From Luminiphilus sp. (GTDB taxonomy: Bacteria > Pseudomonadota > Gammaproteobacteria > Pseudomonadales > Halieaceae), in NCBI GenBank assembly GCA_012270045.1, contig JAAXJC010000165.1, positions 1 to 64,000 on the forward strand: a stretch of DNA of 64,000 nt, read 5' to 3'. Positions 39,453-49,897 of this stretch are shown here, one piece after another; the first letter of the stretch is position 1; each line of letters opens with the position of its first letter. Below the pieces are notes generated by a model. That model was not told where the DNA came from, did no database searches, and was given only the letters and a program-made list of their open reading frames with translations. Made by a program: the position numbers and the translations under genes.

Positions 39453-41015
39453 ATGAGTCATGAACCGGGGGCTGCGGCCTCGCCGAAACACACCGACCTC
39501 TCCCCTTCAAAACTGATCGAAATGGCCCTGTCCCGGGGTGAGGGCATGCTGTCCGATACCGGAGCACTGCGGGTGGAAACCGGCGCCCGCACCGGTCGCT
39601 CACCGGCAGACCGCTTTGTGGTCAAGGAAGTCTCATCCCAGGACGCCATCGATTGGGGTTCAGTCAACCTGCCCTTTGATGAGGAGCGCTTTGACGCGCT
39701 CTGGAACCGGGTCAAGGCCTTCGCCAGCGAATCCCCCACCTTCATACAACACCTGCACGTGGGCGAGCACAATGAGCACTATCTCCCGGTCCGGGTCACC
39801 ACCGGTACCGCCTGGCAGTCGCTGTTTGCCCGCAATATGTTCATCAGGCCTGACAGTTACAACCCCGCCAACAAGCCCGAATGGAAAATCCTCAACGTCC
39901 CCGATTTCGTCTGCGACCCCGAACGGGACGGCACCCATTCCGAGGCGACCGTCATCCTTAACTTCGGGCAGCGCAAAGTTCTGATCGCCGGCATGCGCTA
40001 CGCCGGAGAAATGAAGAAGGCCATGTTCTCGGTGCAGAATTTCCTGTTGCCGGAGAAGGACGTCATGCCCATGCACTGCTCCGCCAATGTTGGGGAGGAC
40101 GGTCAGACAACATTGTTTTTTGGGCTGTCGGGTACCGGTAAAACGACACTGTCGGCGGATCCTTCCCGCTACCTGATCGGTGATGACGAACACGGCTGGG
40201 CCAAGGGCTCGGTATTCAACATAGAAGGCGGCTGCTACGCCAAAACCATCAATCTCAGCCAGAAAAACGAACCTATCATCTGGGATGCCATCCGGTTCGG
40301 CGCCATTGTGGAAAATGTGGTGCTGGACGATAAACGTCGGGCGGACTACAACGACACCAGCCTGACTGAAAATGGGCGTTGCTGCTATCCCCTGGAGCAC
40401 GTGGCCAAGCGGGTGCCACAAAACAACGGTGGTGAGCCCAAGTGCGTGGTGTTCCTGACCTGTGACGTATCCGGCGTGCTGCCCCCGGTATCCATCCTGT
40501 CCAAAGAAGCCGCTGCCTTCCATTTCCTGTCAGGTTATACCGCCCGTGTGGGATCCACCGAAGTGGGTGCAGAAGCCGGAATCCACCCCACTTTTTCAAC
40601 CTGCTTTGGCGCGCCATTCATGCCAAGGCCGGCGGGTGACTACGCCGAGTTGCTGATGAAGCGGGTGGAGGATTTTGGCAGCCAGGTCTACTTGGTCAAT
40701 ACCGGCTGGAGTGGCGGCTCTGGCGGCCCCGGCGGCAAGGGCGCGCGGTTCCCGATACCGGTAACCCGGGCCGTGGTCAACGCAGCCCAAAGCGGCTGCC
40801 TGCTGGATACGGAAACCCGCCACCTCGACACCCTCAACCTGGATTTCCCGGTGTCGATACCCGGAGTCGATGACAAATATATTGACCCCAAGGCCGGCTG
40901 GGGCGACGACGCGGCCTATGAAGAGCAGGCCGGGAAACTGGCAGCCCTGTTCCAGGACAACATCAAGAAGTTTGAGGTGGATGAGACCATCATCCTGGCC
41001 GGGCCAAAGACCTGA
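39453..41015 (+). CDS. pckA: Phosphoenolpyruvate carboxykinase (ATP)
   Basis: [41 protein letters not shown]. Confidence 0.97.
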   Translation: MSHEPGAAASPKHTDLSPSKLIEMALSRGEGMLSDTGALRVETGARTGRSPADRFVVKEVSSQDAIDWGSVNLPFDEERFDALWNRVKAFASESPTFIQHLHVGEHNEHYLPVRVTTGTAWQSLFARNMFIRPDSYNPANKPEWKILNVPDFVCDPERDGTHSEATVILNFGQRKVLIAGMRYAGEMKKAMFSVQNFLLPEKDVMPMHCSANVGEDGQTTLFFGLSGTGKTTLSADPSRYLIGDDEHGWAKGSVFNIEGGCYAKTINLSQKNEPIIWDAIRFGAIVENVVLDDKRRADYNDTSLTENGRCCYPLEHVAKRVPQNNGGEPKCVVFLTCDVSGVLPPVSILSKEAAAFHFLSGYTARVGSTEVGAEAGIHPTFSTCFGAPFMPRPAGDYAELLMKRVEDFGSQVYLVNTGWSGGSGGPGGKGARFPIPVTRAVVNAAQSGCLLDTETRHLDTLNLDFPVSIPGVDDKYIDPKAGWGDDAAYEEQAGKLAALFQDNIKKFEVDETIILAGPKT

Positions 41016-41087
41016 TGACAGAGCCCTTCCCGGCACCCGACATCAACCCAGCGGCCCTCGCCCTCCCGCTGGCAGCAGGCTGAAACG

Positions 41088-41885
41088 GTGACCGAGAGAC
41101 CGGGTGTGCCCGCCCTGCAGACCGGTGCGGCACCCAACATGACCCGGCCGCTGGCAACCCCAAGGAAAAACCCGGACGCCGGGGATTTCTATGTCTGTGA
41201 GTTCCCCAAATCGGGGATTACTTTCCTCACGGTGCTGCTGGCCAATGCCATGCTGATCGCCAATGGTTACCGCGCCCGGGCAACCTTCTCCTCGGTACGC
41301 AACTACATTCCCGATCTTTGCATAGGGGAATCCGTGGCCTCCCACAGCTTCGCTGACCCACCGCTTCGGTTTTACAAGATCCACTCCGAGTTTTCGCCCC
41401 AGTTCATCCACGCCCTGTACCTGGTGCGACATCCGGTGGAAGTTATGGCCAGCAATCTGCGTTACGCCATTGGCCGGGGTTGGTGGCAACCCGAAGTGGA
41501 TGGCAATTTCCTGGACCATCCGATACTGGGCATCGAGGCCTGGAAGCGACACATCCACAGCTGGCTGGTCGATAACAGCTTCGCCTCAGACGTTATCTTT
41601 ATCCATCTGCTGCGTTATGAGGATCTGGTTGCCAATGCCGAGGCGGAGTTGCGGGCCATCGACCGCAACTTTGGCTGGCAGCTGCCCGAAGCGGCGATCA
41701 CAGGCGCCGTTGCGGCCGCGTCCCGGGATGCCATGCGCTCCCAGGAGGCCTACTATGGTGAACATAACCCCAACCATGGCTTCGAATTCGTTTCGGCGAC
41801 CGGCTCCGACACAGACCCCCAATGGCGCACCCGGATTGAGGACAGCTGCCAGGCTGAACTCAAGCTGCTCGGCTATATCGACTGA
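41088..41885 (+). CDS. Sulfotransferase domain protein
   Basis: 5'-PSB-like FPKSGITFLTVLLAN and 3'-PB-like YLVRHPVEVMASNLR; LLRYEDLV motif. Confidence 0.85.
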   Translation: MTERPGVPALQTGAAPNMTRPLATPRKNPDAGDFYVCEFPKSGITFLTVLLANAMLIANGYRARATFSSVRNYIPDLCIGESVASHSFADPPLRFYKIHSEFSPQFIHALYLVRHPVEVMASNLRYAIGRGWWQPEVDGNFLDHPILGIEAWKRHIHSWLVDNSFASDVIFIHLLRYEDLVANAEAELRAIDRNFGWQLPEAAITGAVAAASRDAMRSQEAYYGEHNPNHGFEFVSATGSDTDPQWRTRIEDSCQAELKLLGYID

Positions 41886-41920
41886 AAAGAGCGGGGCAGA
41901 CTCTCTCCCGAGGTCAGGGG

Positions 41921-44900
41921 CTATCGGGCGGTCAGTTGTTGCTGGCCTCGACTGCTGCCAGCGCCACGGGTTTGACCCAGTACCCGTCGGCCCAACCGGG
42001 CCACATCATCCCCCACCAGGTATAGGGCCGGCACCAGAACCAGTGTCACCCCGGTAGCAAACAGCACGCCGAAGGACAGGGAAGTGACCATCGGTATCAG
42101 GAACTGGGCCTGCACGCTGGTCTCGGACATGATGGGCAGCAGACCGACGAAGGTTGTCAGGGACGTGAGTATAATCGGGCGAAAGCGGTCCTCACCCCCC
42201 TGCAACAGGGCGTCCCACAGTTCGTAGCCCTGGGCACGCAGGTTGTTGACGCGGTCAATCAGCACCAGATTGTCATTGACCACCACGCCCGCGCAGGCAA
42301 TCACACCCATCATGGAAAAAATACTGATCTCCCAGTTGAGCAGGGCATGACCAAAGATAGCGCCCATGATGCCGAAAGGGATCGCTGTCAGTACCAATAG
42401 CGGCTGCCAATAGGACCGGAAGGCGATGGCCATCAGCCCAAAAATAACCAGCATTGCCAGCCCCATGAACTGCAGCATCGCCCGCTTGAACTCGGCCTCT
42501 TCCTGGAGTTCACCATCCAGGTTCAGCTGCAGCCCGGGGTACTCCTGCTGCCACCGGGGCAGTTGTTCCGCCATGATGCGATCAACAACTTCCCTGGGGC
42601 TTACGCCATCACGGCGCACGTCGGCCCGGACCTCCAGTGTTCTCATGCGGTTGAGGCGGTCCAGCTTCTGGAATCCCGGTTCTATGGTGTAAGCAGCAAC
42701 CGTATTAAAGGGAACCTCGGTGCCCGACGGGGTCCGGATATACATGCTGTCGAGGTTGGCCAGGGACCGCCGCTCCTGTTCCGGATAGCGCACCATGACC
42801 TTGACGTCCTCCCGGCCGCGGGGAATTCGCTGGGCTTCAGCACCATAGAAGGCCTGGCGGACCTGGGTCGCCACACTCGACAAGCTGACCCCCAGCGCCT
42901 CGGCCGCCGGCTTCAGGTCCAGGACCACCTCATCCCGGGGAGAATCAAAGGTGTCGCTGACGTCGAACACCCCCGGGTAGGCAAGCAGAGCGGCCCGGGC
43001 CCTGGGCGCCACGGCTTCCAGGTGATCGGTATTGCGGGAAGCGAAGACCAGTTTGATCGGTTTGCCCGGATCCCGGATGGTGAAGTCCATCCTGATTTCC
43101 TTGGCCTCGGGCACTGGACCGACAAGATCCCGGTACTCATTGGCAAGCTGCTCCGTGTCCAGATCCTCGGAAACAGTGCCAATGGTGATGGTGATTTTGT
43201 TCTGGTTGGCCTCAGCAGCGATATTGCTGATGGCAGGAACAACCGCGTATTCCGGGCGACTGTTCCAATCACGCTTTAACTCCTGGGCGGCTGCGACCAG
43301 TCTGTTGCGCATATCCAGGGTGTCCGCAAAGGCACCCCCTTCCGGCATCTCGACATTGGCAAAGATGTAATCGCTGTTCACCTTGGGGAAAAAGGCCGAG
43401 CGCAACCAACCGCCGCCGTACAGGGCGATACTCATGGCAAAGGCCACCAAAAAGACGCCGGCAACGGCATAGTGGTGACGCAGCGCCCAATGCAGCATGG
43501 GTCGATAACGATGACGGGCAAACCAGACCATGCCCGAGGCACAGGCCTGCCGCCAGCGGGCCAGACGCTGCATCAGGGCGGTCCTGGGTTCCTTTTCCGG
43601 GCCCAGGTGAGCCAAATGGGCGGGCAGTATCAGCAAACATTCCACCAGCGAAAAGGCCAGCGCGAGCAGTACCACCACGGGTATGGAACGGGCCGCCACC
43701 GCCCAGTCTCCGGGTAACAGCATCATGGGCAGAAAGAAAATCATGGTGCTGACAACAGCGAACATCACCGGCTTGAAAACACTGCGTACCCCATGCAGGG
43801 CGCCCAGGGGCCCGCGTTCACCCCTGACCTGGTGGGTGTGTATGGCCTCTCCGACAATGATCGCATCATCCACCACGATGCCGAGGACCAGCAGGAAGGC
43901 AAACAGCGAAATCATATTCAGGCTCACGCCTGTGAACTGCAGCAGGAACAAGGTACCCAAAAACGCCACCGCGATGCCGGAGCCGACCCAGAACGCCAGC
44001 TTGGGTCGCAAAAAGAGCACCAGCACCAGGGCGACCAAAAGCAAACCGCCAATGCCGTTTTCCAACAGCGTGGTTACCCTGCCCCTGAACGGCTCGGCAA
44101 CATCCCGCCATATGGTGAGACGCACTCCTGGTGGCAATGACGCCTGCTGGTCCTGCACCCACTCGCTTATGACTCGGCTGGTTTTGAGCGCGTCAGGGTT
44201 GGCGGTCACATAAACCCAGAGGCCAAGTGCCGGTTCGTCATCAAAGGTGACATCCAAATCCAGGTCGGCGAAGCCGTCCTCAACGCTGGCGACATCACCC
44301 AACAGCAATTCGGTACCGTCGGTCCGGGTCAGCAGCACAATGCGCTCAAAATCCGCCCGGTCATAGGCCTGGCCGCGGGTCTGGACCCGGACATCTCCCT
44401 CACGGGTCTTGATAGCCCCCGCGGGCAAGTTAAGTGACGTTCCGCGAATAGCGGCGACAACGTCTTCGAAGGTCAGTCCGTAACGACGCAAACTTTGCTC
44501 CGAGATGCTGATAGCCACCTCGTAGGGGCGCGCAGTAATGAGGTCGACCATGGACACCCAGGGCTGCCGCGCCAGGTCATCCCGGAGTGTTTCACCCAAC
44601 TCTTTTAATTCGTATTCATCCAGATCACCCGACAGTTGTACTACGCCCATCAGGTGTCTATAGGTAATCTCGGTGACAACCGGCCGCTCGGCATCCACCG
44701 GAAAGGTATCGATAGCGTCAACCCGGGTTTTGATGTCCGCTGCCAAGCGCTGCATCGGATACTCCTGGATGGCCTCAATCCTGACCGAACCCAGGCCCTG
44801 TATAGCCGAGGAGCGAATTTCCTTGATGCCGTTGAGGTCGTGAATGGCCTCCTCGATACGGATACATATTTGCTCCTCCACCTCCGCGGGGCCAGCGCCG

Positions 44901-45058
44901 GGAAACGCCATGGTGACACTGACCTCGTTGATTTCAGCGGTGGGGAAAAATTGTTTGTCCAGTGCCGGCGCCGTGAATACGCCGCCAATAATAAGCACCA
45001 ACATCAACAGGTTCGCCGCGATGGGATTCTGGATCATCCATGCCAGGGGACCGCGCAT
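41921..45058 (-). CDS. RND efflux transporter permease subunit
   Basis: MRGPLAWMIQNPIAANLLMLVLIIGG; GIVVDDAIIVGEAIHTH; about 1045 aa RND architecture. Confidence 0.95.
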   Translation of the reverse strand: MRGPLAWMIQNPIAANLLMLVLIIGGVFTAPALDKQFFPTAEINEVSVTMAFPGAGPAEVEEQICIRIEEAIHDLNGIKEIRSSAIQGLGSVRIEAIQEYPMQRLAADIKTRVDAIDTFPVDAERPVVTEITYRHLMGVVQLSGDLDEYELKELGETLRDDLARQPWVSMVDLITARPYEVAISISEQSLRRYGLTFEDVVAAIRGTSLNLPAGAIKTREGDVRVQTRGQAYDRADFERIVLLTRTDGTELLLGDVASVEDGFADLDLDVTFDDEPALGLWVYVTANPDALKTSRVISEWVQDQQASLPPGVRLTIWRDVAEPFRGRVTTLLENGIGGLLLVALVLVLFLRPKLAFWVGSGIAVAFLGTLFLLQFTGVSLNMISLFAFLLVLGIVVDDAIIVGEAIHTHQVRGERGPLGALHGVRSVFKPVMFAVVSTMIFFLPMMLLPGDWAVAARSIPVVVLLALAFSLVECLLILPAHLAHLGPEKEPRTALMQRLARWRQACASGMVWFARHRYRPMLHWALRHHYAVAGVFLVAFAMSIALYGGGWLRSAFFPKVNSDYIFANVEMPEGGAFADTLDMRNRLVAAAQELKRDWNSRPEYAVVPAISNIAAEANQNKITITIGTVSEDLDTEQLANEYRDLVGPVPEAKEIRMDFTIRDPGKPIKLVFASRNTDHLEAVAPRARAALLAYPGVFDVSDTFDSPRDEVVLDLKPAAEALGVSLSSVATQVRQAFYGAEAQRIPRGREDVKVMVRYPEQERRSLANLDSMYIRTPSGTEVPFNTVAAYTIEPGFQKLDRLNRMRTLEVRADVRRDGVSPREVVDRIMAEQLPRWQQEYPGLQLNLDGELQEEAEFKRAMLQFMGLAMLVIFGLMAIAFRSYWQPLLVLTAIPFGIMGAIFGHALLNWEISIFSMMGVIACAGVVVNDNLVLIDRVNNLRAQGYELWDALLQGGEDRFRPIILTSLTTFVGLLPIMSETSVQAQFLIPMVTSLSFGVLFATGVTLVLVPALYLVGDDVARLGRRVLGQTRGAGSSRGQQQLTAR

Positions 45059-45060
45059 AA

Positions 45061-46353
45061 CTACTGCTCACCCATGGCGACAGATGACGTGGCGACCTGA
45101 ACCGACAGGCCCGCTACCAGAAGCCCAGACTGCTCCCGTACCACCCGGGCGCCCTGTGGCAGGCCGGCTACCCAGGCCCAGGCTACACTGCGACGCCTCA
45201 CTTCGACCGGCTGCCGTACCAAGCGGTCGCCAGAGTCGACCACCAATACCGTGTCGTCGGAACGTAGGGCCGTAGCCGGCAGGCGCACAAGGCCTGCTAC
45301 CGGCGGCGTGGGTATTTCCGCCTGCACGAACATCCCCGGCGTCAGGGGTGGCCGTACGGAATTATCCGGCTGAAAAGGGTTGCGCACCTCGGATATGGCA
45401 TTCACCACCCGGGACTGTCGATCAACCACCGCCTCCACACGCCGGATTTCAGCCTGCCACTGCCATTCCTGACCGCCAAATTGCGCGCTCAATATTGCGG
45501 TCCGTCCCAGCTCCGCATTGGCATAAAGCGGCAGTCCAAGGGCACCGAGCTGACTGTCATTGAGGGGTAAGGGGATAGCGACGACCTCGGTGGCATATAT
45601 TTCTGCAACCGGCGTACCGGGCGTCAGGTACTGACCAAGGTCTACACGTTTCACCTCTATCCTACCGGCGAAAGGTGCCCTGATCTGGGTTCTGGCCAGG
45701 GCCAGTTCAGCCTCGGCCAGGTCTGCCCTGGCCGCCGCCAGCGCTGCCTGCGCGGCCCTCATCTGGGGCTTGCGCAAGAACAGATCGTTGGCCTCCACCG
45801 AACCCAGTTCCCGCCACTCACGCTCGGCCTGTCGATTGCGGCCCCGCTCCTCGGCAAGGCGCTGCTGGGCCGCTGCCAGCTGGGACTCCGCCCGGGCAAT
45901 GGCGAACTGGTAATCCGCCTGCTCAACCTCCAGCAGCACATCTCCGGCGTCGAAAAACGCGCCTTCCACGAACCCGTCTGCCACCGACTCAACCTTTCCC
46001 GCCACCTGGGCGACCAGGCTAATACGACGGCGGGCTTCAACCGTGCCCTGGGTAACCACCGGCAACGAGATGGCCTCGGGCTCTACCTCCAGAACCGACA
46101 CCACCGGCCGCAGGGGCTCGGCGGGAGGGCTGGCGGTGGGCTTGGGTTTGCCCGTCAGAACCAGTCCCGCTGCTGCCAGGCCCAGGCCGGTTATCAAAGC
46201 TGCGATGAGAAATTTGCCCAATGTGGGCCGGGGGCGACCGCCGACCGCTGTCGAATCAGTTGTCAAAACTACCTTCCAAATGGTGGCCCACAACAGGAAT
46301 GAGGGGCTGCATATGCCAATAACTGAAGTTATACGGGGCAAAGCGGAATTCAC
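45061..46353 (-). CDS. RND efflux periplasmic adaptor (membrane fusion protein); exact start uncertain
   Basis: TQGTVEARRRISLVAQVAGKVESVADGFVEGAFFDAGDVLLEVEQADYQ...APFAGRIEVKRVDLGQYL. Confidence 0.93.
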   Translation of the reverse strand: MNSALPRITSVIGICSPSFLLWATIWKVVLTTDSTAVGGRPRPTLGKFLIAALITGLGLAAAGLVLTGKPKPTASPPAEPLRPVVSVLEVEPEAISLPVVTQGTVEARRRISLVAQVAGKVESVADGFVEGAFFDAGDVLLEVEQADYQFAIARAESQLAAAQQRLAEERGRNRQAEREWRELGSVEANDLFLRKPQMRAAQAALAAARADLAEAELALARTQIRAPFAGRIEVKRVDLGQYLTPGTPVAEIYATEVVAIPLPLNDSQLGALGLPLYANAELGRTAILSAQFGGQEWQWQAEIRRVEAVVDRQSRVVNAISEVRNPFQPDNSVRPPLTPGMFVQAEIPTPPVAGLVRLPATALRSDDTVLVVDSGDRLVRQPVEVRRRSVAWAWVAGLPQGARVVREQSGLLVAGLSVQVATSSVAMGEQ

Positions 46354-46374
46354 GTCTGCGAAAAATTTACGGAT

Positions 46375-46398
46375 AAATTAGAAAGTCTTTTCTAATTT
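46375..46398. promoter_or_regulatory. AT-rich perfect 10-bp inverted repeat AAATTAGAAA-GTCT-TTTCTAATTT in the divergent RND adaptor/phasin-like intergenic region
   Basis: Read directly from sequence. Confidence 0.55.
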
Positions 46399-46476
46399 TT
46401 GCCCCCATAGTGTCTCTCAAGCGCCGAAACGGTAGCCCCGAACGGCCAGACAAACACTGAACAGGAGATAGTTATC

Positions 46477-46971
46477 ATGGCGGAGACCAAGACCACGGCG
46501 AAGGCCAAAACACGCAAGACCGCAGCCAAGAAGACCGCGGCCAAGAAGACGGCCCCTCGCAAGACCGCTGCCAAGGCAACGGCAACCAAGACCCGTGCCA
46601 AGCGCGCCAGCACCAGCCGCAAGGCTGCACCCAAGGACCTGCGCTCCATGGCGGTAGCCACCAGCCGCAATGCTTTGCGCGCAGGACTGGGCGTATACGG
46701 CATGGCCTATGACCAAATGGTTGAGCAGCTGGAAGCGCTGCAGGCTCAGGTCGATGAAGCCCAGGGCAAGCTCAATGAGCGTCGCAAGCAGGCCGAGGCC
46801 ATTTACGAGTCACTGGTGAAGCGCGGTACTGTCGTCGAGCAAGAAGCCATCAAGGCGTTTGAGGACCTCGAACTGGATGCCCTGACCGACCGCACCCTGC
46901 TGGATGAGCGCATGACCAAGGCAAAAGCACGTTTCGATGAACTGCGTGCCAAAGTATCACGAGCCGCCTAA
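46477..46971 (+). CDS. Phasin-like protein with Lys/Ala-rich (AAKKT repeat) N-terminal DNA-binding-type tail
   Basis: KTRKTAAKKTAAKKTAPRKTAAKATATKTRAKRAS tail, then phasin-type amphipathic helices (SRNALRAGLGVYGMAYDQMVEQLEALQAQVDEAQGKLNERRKQAEAIYESLVKRG). Confidence 0.8.
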   Translation: MAETKTTAKAKTRKTAAKKTAAKKTAPRKTAAKATATKTRAKRASTSRKAAPKDLRSMAVATSRNALRAGLGVYGMAYDQMVEQLEALQAQVDEAQGKLNERRKQAEAIYESLVKRGTVVEQEAIKAFEDLELDALTDRTLLDERMTKAKARFDELRAKVSRAA

Positions 46972-46991
46972 GGGCGACTGGCGAGACCCGA

Positions 46992-47016
46992 GGGAGGCCA
47001 AGGCCTCCCTTTTTTT
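46992..47016 (+). terminator. Rho-independent terminator after the phasin-like gene
   Basis: gggaggcc aa ggcctccc ttttttt. Confidence 0.92.
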
Positions 47017-47157
47017 GTCCGGATTTTGGCCGCGTTTTTAGCCCGAGAGACGCTGCGGGTACAACCACAGGACCCTTCCAGCGGGTGCCTGCAGTTCTTT
47101 CCCCTGACCGCCAGCTCTGGGTTAAGCTGCAGGCCTATTTTTGGGCATGTTCACAAT

Positions 47158-47835
47158 TTGAAAACCTCTGAACAAATCCTGGGCACCGCCCTCACGCTGT
47201 TCAACCGGCACGGGGAAGCGTCGGTCACCGCCTCGGACATCGCCCTTGAGTTGGGCATCAGTCCCGGCAACCTGCACTACCACTTCAAGGGCAAGGAGAC
47301 GATTCATCTGGCCCTGTTCGCCCAGATGCAGCGCGACCTGGTCGTGTTGATGGGTCCGGTGGTGCAGCCGCCCGGTTTGTTTGACGACGACCAGGACGCA
47401 TCGGATATCGAAACCACTTGGTTTTTTCTGACCGTGCTCATGGAAAAGATGCTCGACTATCGATACTTCTATGACAGCCCACGGGCGCTGATGGTGCGAT
47501 TTCCCGACGTGGAGCGCGGCTTTCGCCGTCTGCTCAGAATGACCCACAAATCCTGTAACAGTCTGGCCGCCCGGCTGGTGACAGGCCCGGATGGTGCTGC
47601 ACATCCCAGGCTGGCACAGCTGACTGATGCCATGACCATGTGCCTGTCATGCTGGCTCCCCTACGATTCGCTGCTAAATCCAGGGGATCCCGATCACGTG
47701 CTGGTACACCGGGGCGTGTTGCAGGTGCTGTCCCACTGCGCACCCTACCTGGGCGACGAGCAGCGCGGTTTTTACGCCGAATGCGAAGCGCTGTACCAAC
47801 AAATGGTTGAGCAAAGCGAGAGTTCACTGGACTGA
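47158..47835 (+). CDS. TetR/AcrR-family transcriptional regulator; TTG start proposed at 47158
   Basis: LKTSEQILGTALTLFNRHGEASVTASDIALELGISPGNLHYHFKGKETIHLALF TetR HTH. Confidence 0.9.
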   Translation: MKTSEQILGTALTLFNRHGEASVTASDIALELGISPGNLHYHFKGKETIHLALFAQMQRDLVVLMGPVVQPPGLFDDDQDASDIETTWFFLTVLMEKMLDYRYFYDSPRALMVRFPDVERGFRRLLRMTHKSCNSLAARLVTGPDGAAHPRLAQLTDAMTMCLSCWLPYDSLLNPGDPDHVLVHRGVLQVLSHCAPYLGDEQRGFYAECEALYQQMVEQSESSLD

Positions 47836-47891
47836 ACTGCTCTTGATACGTTAAAAAACACACCCGCCACAAACAACACTGGAGAAGACCT

Positions 47892-48371
47892 ATGGCAATC
47901 GCAATCGGCGACACCATTCCCGCGGCCAACCTGATGGTAATGGGAGCAAACGGCCCTGAAGGGGTTTCCACAGACGATCTTTTTGCCGGCAAGAAGGTAT
48001 TGCTGTTCGCCGTTCCAGGCGCCTTTACCCCCGGCTGCTCAATGACGCACCTGCCCGGGTACGTGGCCAATGCGGATAAGATCAAGGCCGCCGGCATCGA
48101 CAGCATCGTCTGCCTGTCAGTCAACGACGCCTTTGTCATGGGCGCATGGGGCCAGGCCCAGAACGCCGAGGAAATTATCATGCTCGCCGACGGCAATGGC
48201 GAGCTCACGGGCAAACTGGGATTGGAGCTCGACGGCAGCGGCTTCGGCCTGGGCACCCGCTCCCAGCGTTACGCGATGATCGTGGACGACGGCTCAGTCA
48301 CGCACCTCAATGTCGAGGAAGGGCCGGGAGTCGATGTCAGCTCCGCCGAGACCATGATGGCCCTGCTCTGA
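47892..48371 (+). CDS. Peroxiredoxin (Prx5-like, AhpC/TSA family)
   Basis: KVLLFAVPGAFTPGCSMTHLPGYV peroxidatic Cys motif. Confidence 0.94.
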   Translation: MAIAIGDTIPAANLMVMGANGPEGVSTDDLFAGKKVLLFAVPGAFTPGCSMTHLPGYVANADKIKAAGIDSIVCLSVNDAFVMGAWGQAQNAEEIIMLADGNGELTGKLGLELDGSGFGLGTRSQRYAMIVDDGSVTHLNVEEGPGVDVSSAETMMALL

Positions 48372-48435
48372 CGACAGGCACTGCCGCCGGCGGCCCCGGG
48401 TAACAGGAAGCCCATGCAGCTGGGCTGTAACCGAC

Positions 48436-49836
48436 TCACAGCCCAGGCGCTGCCGGCACCAACCACCAGACCAGGGTGGCGATAATCAGGACGCCCAGCA
48501 GATTCAGCACCAGCCCCTCCCTGAACATGGTACCGATCGCTATGCGTTCGGTACCGTAAACAACGGCGTTGGGCGCTGTCGCAACGGGCAGCATAAAAGC
48601 GCAGCTTGCACTCAGGGCTGCTGGCACCATCAACAGCGCGGGATTGATATCCGCGGTGGTGGCGGCCGCCGCCAGAATGGGCATCAGCAACGCTGTGGTA
48701 GCCGTATTGGAGGTAGCCTCGGTCATAAAGGTGACCGATAAACAGACCAGCACCAACATCAGGTAGGTTGGCAGTGTCGCCAGTCCGGCCAGGGCTTCTC
48801 CCGCGGCGGCAGACAAACCTGAAGCCATGAAGCCATTGGCCAGGCAGATACCGCCGGCAAACAACAGCAGCACACCCCAGGGAATATCGACCGCCTGCTG
48901 CCAGGTAATCAGCGGCTTGCGCTCGCGGTCGCGGATGACGAACAGGGCGACCACCGCCAGAAAGGCCACCGAGGCATCGTTGGCCTGGGGTATGCCCAGC
49001 AGCACCCGCCAGCCACCAAAGGGCTCGGACCGGGTCATCCAGGCCAGGGCGGTCAAGGCAAAGACCAGCAGCACACGCTTTTCAGCACTGCGCCACGGGC
49101 CAACCTCGGGCAGGCTTACCGCCAGGGAGGTGGGCAAATTCCGTGTCAGCCACAAAGCGGCCGTCACCAGCAGCACAGCCACCACCGGCAATCCCCAAGC
49201 CATCCACTGGGTGAAACCCAGCGGCGCGCCTGTGACGTCACCATAGACCTGCATAAAAATAAGATTGGGGGGGGTGCCGATGGGTGTGCCCAGACCACCA
49301 ATGGAGCAGGACCAGGCCAGACCCAGCAGCAAGGGTGGCCCCAGCAGGGTCTTGCGGTCGGCACTGTCGAGCACCGCCAGAGCCACAGGCAGCAACATCA
49401 ATACGGTGGCGGTGTTTGAGATCCACATACTCAACAGGGCCGCCGCCAGCATAAAGCCAAACACCAACCGGCGCGGGCTGTCGCTGCCGACCAGCCTGAT
49501 TACACCCAGCGCCACCCGGCGGTGAGCCCCGGTTGATTCCATGCCACGTGACAACAGAAAACCGCCCAGCAACAGCAGAATCAGGGGTGACCCGTAGGCG
49601 GCCCCGGTCTGCGCCGGGGTTAACACGCCGAACAGCGGCATCAACGCCAAGGGCAGCAGTGAGGTTACCGGGATGGGAATGGGCTCGAAAATCCACCACA
49701 GAACGCAGAGTGTCGCCGTGCCCGCCGTCACCACCATAGCGGTGGGCATGCCACTGACGGTGGTCCCATAAACCACCAGGATCGCCGCCAGTAAACCGGG
49801 CAGCACGGAAGTTGTCGGATTCAACACTCGGTACAC
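48436..49836 (-). CDS. SLC13/DASS-family sodium:anion (dicarboxylate/sulfate) symporter
   Basis: AWSCSIGGLGTPIGTPPNLIF and TEATSNTATTALLMPI motifs typical of the DASS family. Confidence 0.93.
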   Translation of the reverse strand: MYRVLNPTTSVLPGLLAAILVVYGTTVSGMPTAMVVTAGTATLCVLWWIFEPIPIPVTSLLPLALMPLFGVLTPAQTGAAYGSPLILLLLGGFLLSRGMESTGAHRRVALGVIRLVGSDSPRRLVFGFMLAAALLSMWISNTATVLMLLPVALAVLDSADRKTLLGPPLLLGLAWSCSIGGLGTPIGTPPNLIFMQVYGDVTGAPLGFTQWMAWGLPVVAVLLVTAALWLTRNLPTSLAVSLPEVGPWRSAEKRVLLVFALTALAWMTRSEPFGGWRVLLGIPQANDASVAFLAVVALFVIRDRERKPLITWQQAVDIPWGVLLLFAGGICLANGFMASGLSAAAGEALAGLATLPTYLMLVLVCLSVTFMTEATSNTATTALLMPILAAAATTADINPALLMVPAALSASCAFMLPVATAPNAVVYGTERIAIGTMFREGLVLNLLGVLIIATLVWWLVPAAPGL

Positions 49837-49897
49837 TATCTGGTCATTGGTCCATCACCGATACTGAATAAGACCCAGGAAAGTGTAAACTCCCGCG

